The notes below the pieces were generated by a model that was not told the origin of the DNA, did no database searches, and saw only the letters and a program-made list of their open reading frames with translations. Positions 4,993 to 5,930 of a stretch of DNA of 5,930 nucleotides are shown here, one piece after another; the stretch's first letter is position 1; each line of letters starts with the position of its first letter. Origin of the DNA: Bacteroidota bacterium (GTDB lineage: Bacteria > Bacteroidota > Bacteroidia > M30B66). Position numbers and translations under genes: made by a program. The stretch lies in contig JAGQVC010000121.1 of NCBI GenBank assembly GCA_020438185.1, forward strand, positions 1 to 5,930. Reading direction: 5' to 3'.

Positions 4993-5930
4993 GAATTCTG
5001 AATAGACATATTTATTTAGTTACATTGGCAATTTTTCTGTTGCTGGAACCTTTTTCTGCATTTTCGCAATCCGGCCAGTGTGTTCTTAAACTCCAATCGG
5101 CCGATCGCAAATACCAGAGTGGTTATTTTGATCAGGCTATTGATATCCTTAAAGAGGCAGTAGATAGTTGCGAATTAGGTAAGGACGATAAAATAGTTGC
5201 ATACCGAATTATGATTCTGGCTTATCTGGATATTGATCAATTGGAATTAGCTGATGAAACAGCATCGAGAATTATAAAACTGGATCCAAAGTATACTCCG
5301 GATAAATTGCATGACAGAGCCGATTATATAAATTTATTTTCGAAATATTCCCCAACTCCTGTTTTGCGCGCCGGTATAAAAGGCGGATATAATTCCAATT
5401 CAGTTCATGCTGATCAGGTTTATTCGATATTAACCAATGTTAATTCATCCGCATTGGAAAACTATTCTTCTGCCGCTGGCTTTCAGGTCGGACTTTGTTC
5501 TGAAGTGATGTTAAGAAAGATGTTGTGGTTGAATTTTTCACCTGTGTTTCGCTCTTCGATTTATTCTAATTCACTTCGAAATATTGAAAACACCAATATT
5601 GAGTACAAGGAAACCTTAAATATGTTTGATTTGCCCTTAAATGCCAGGGTTTATTTTTTAAACGGGAAATTAAAACCTTATGCAGAACTAGGTTTTCAAT
5701 TTTCGTTTTTAGGTTCGGCACTTGGAGAATTAAGCCGCGACGGACTTTCCGATATTGTAAACCGGCAAACTCAAAGAAAATCGTTGACCTACGGATATTT
5801 GGGCGGATGCGGTCTTGCATTCCACTCGAAGGGTTCTTCTGTTCAGGTTGGACTATCTTATCTGGTTCAACCATCCATTTTAAATGTACCGGAAAATCGA
5901 TACGATAATTTAAGTTCGATATTTAAATAT
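4989..5930 (+). CDS. Secreted TPR-like plus outer-membrane beta-barrel protein (3' partial)
   Basis: The frame from ATG 4989 is open for 314 codons to the window edge, so the C-terminus is missing. Residues 1-27 form a signal peptide: basic MRILNRH, hydrophobic core VTLAIFLLL, and a Bacteroidota-style SAFSQ end. There is no lipobox cysteine at the cleavage point; C31 is too far downstream. Residues about 31-118 look like one or two TPR-type helical pairs, with A..KYQSGYFDQAIDILKEA, LAYLDIDQLELADE and IIKLDPKYTPD. From about 124 (PVLRAGIKGGYNSNS) the sequence alternates amphipathic strands with aromatic ends (VGLCSEVMLRKMLWLNFSPVF, then LPLNARVYFLN, PYAELGFQFSF, YGYLGGCGLAFHS, SVQVGLSYLV), as in PorT/OMP_b-brl-type barrels. 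I infer an outer-membrane barrel with a periplasmic helical domain. Its translationally coupled partner is the STAND NTPase, whose C-terminal half is predicted to be periplasmic. Specific function is unknown. Confidence 0.82.
   Translation, partial: MRILNRHIYLVTLAIFLLLEPFSAFSQSGQCVLKLQSADRKYQSGYFDQAIDILKEAVDSCELGKDDKIVAYRIMILAYLDIDQLELADETASRIIKLDPKYTPDKLHDRADYINLFSKYSPTPVLRAGIKGGYNSNSVHADQVYSILTNVNSSALENYSSAAGFQVGLCSEVMLRKMLWLNFSPVFRSSIYSNSLRNIENTNIEYKETLNMFDLPLNARVYFLNGKLKPYAELGFQFSFLGSALGELSRDGLSDIVNRQTQRKSLTYGYLGGCGLAFHSKGSSVQVGLSYLVQPSILNVPENRYDNLSSIFKY

Noticed and set aside
5566..5874. A 102-codon minus-strand open frame.
   Set aside because: It runs opposite the outer-membrane barrel gene, which has a signal peptide, TPR-like domain and beta-strand pattern in one continuous frame from 4989.

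Overview
The window reads as a chromosomal segment from a Bacteroidota bacterium. The signs are moderate-to-low G+C, starts without Shine-Dalgarno sequences and with A-rich leaders, promoter-like TTTG / TAnnTTTG pairs, a LytTR regulator with the Bacteroidota-style FFRIHNKHLIN core, and a TPR-plus-outer-membrane-barrel protein with an 'AFSQ' signal-peptide end. All assignments come from reading the sequence and from remembered family patterns. No search was run.

Layout. Bases 1-148 are the right end of an insertion sequence, probably IS982 family: the last 44 codons of its transposase (+ strand) and a putative terminal repeat ending ...ACGGGT. The IS abuts the 3' end of a minus-strand gene (113-802) for an atypical SDR / NAD(P)-binding epimerase-like protein, whose last 11 codons and stop appear to be supplied by IS DNA. 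A 223-bp divergent intergenic region (803-1025) carries a 12-bp perfect palindrome. Next comes an orphan LytTR response regulator (1026-1754, +). A 214-bp gap (1755-1968) holds a small inverted repeat and a promoter-like sequence. It is followed by a 1007-residue membrane-anchored STAND NTPase (1969-4992, +) and, through a 4-bp ATGA overlap, a secreted TPR/beta-barrel protein that runs off the window at 5930.

How the parts may work together. The last two genes are almost certainly one transcription unit. The STAND protein has an N-terminal nSTAND1-type P-loop domain, one transmembrane helix, a long Ala/Gln/Glu-rich coiled coil and a degenerate WD40-like propeller. A single membrane span with positive charges before it puts the NTPase in the cytoplasm and the coiled coil and propeller in the periplasm. 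The coupled partner has a signal peptide, a periplasmic helical-repeat domain and an outer-membrane barrel. A trans-envelope sensing or signalling pair is therefore the most interesting hypothesis here. The NTPase has no fused effector, and the nearby LytTR regulator has no visible histidine kinase. Whether those two facts are linked cannot be decided from the sequence.
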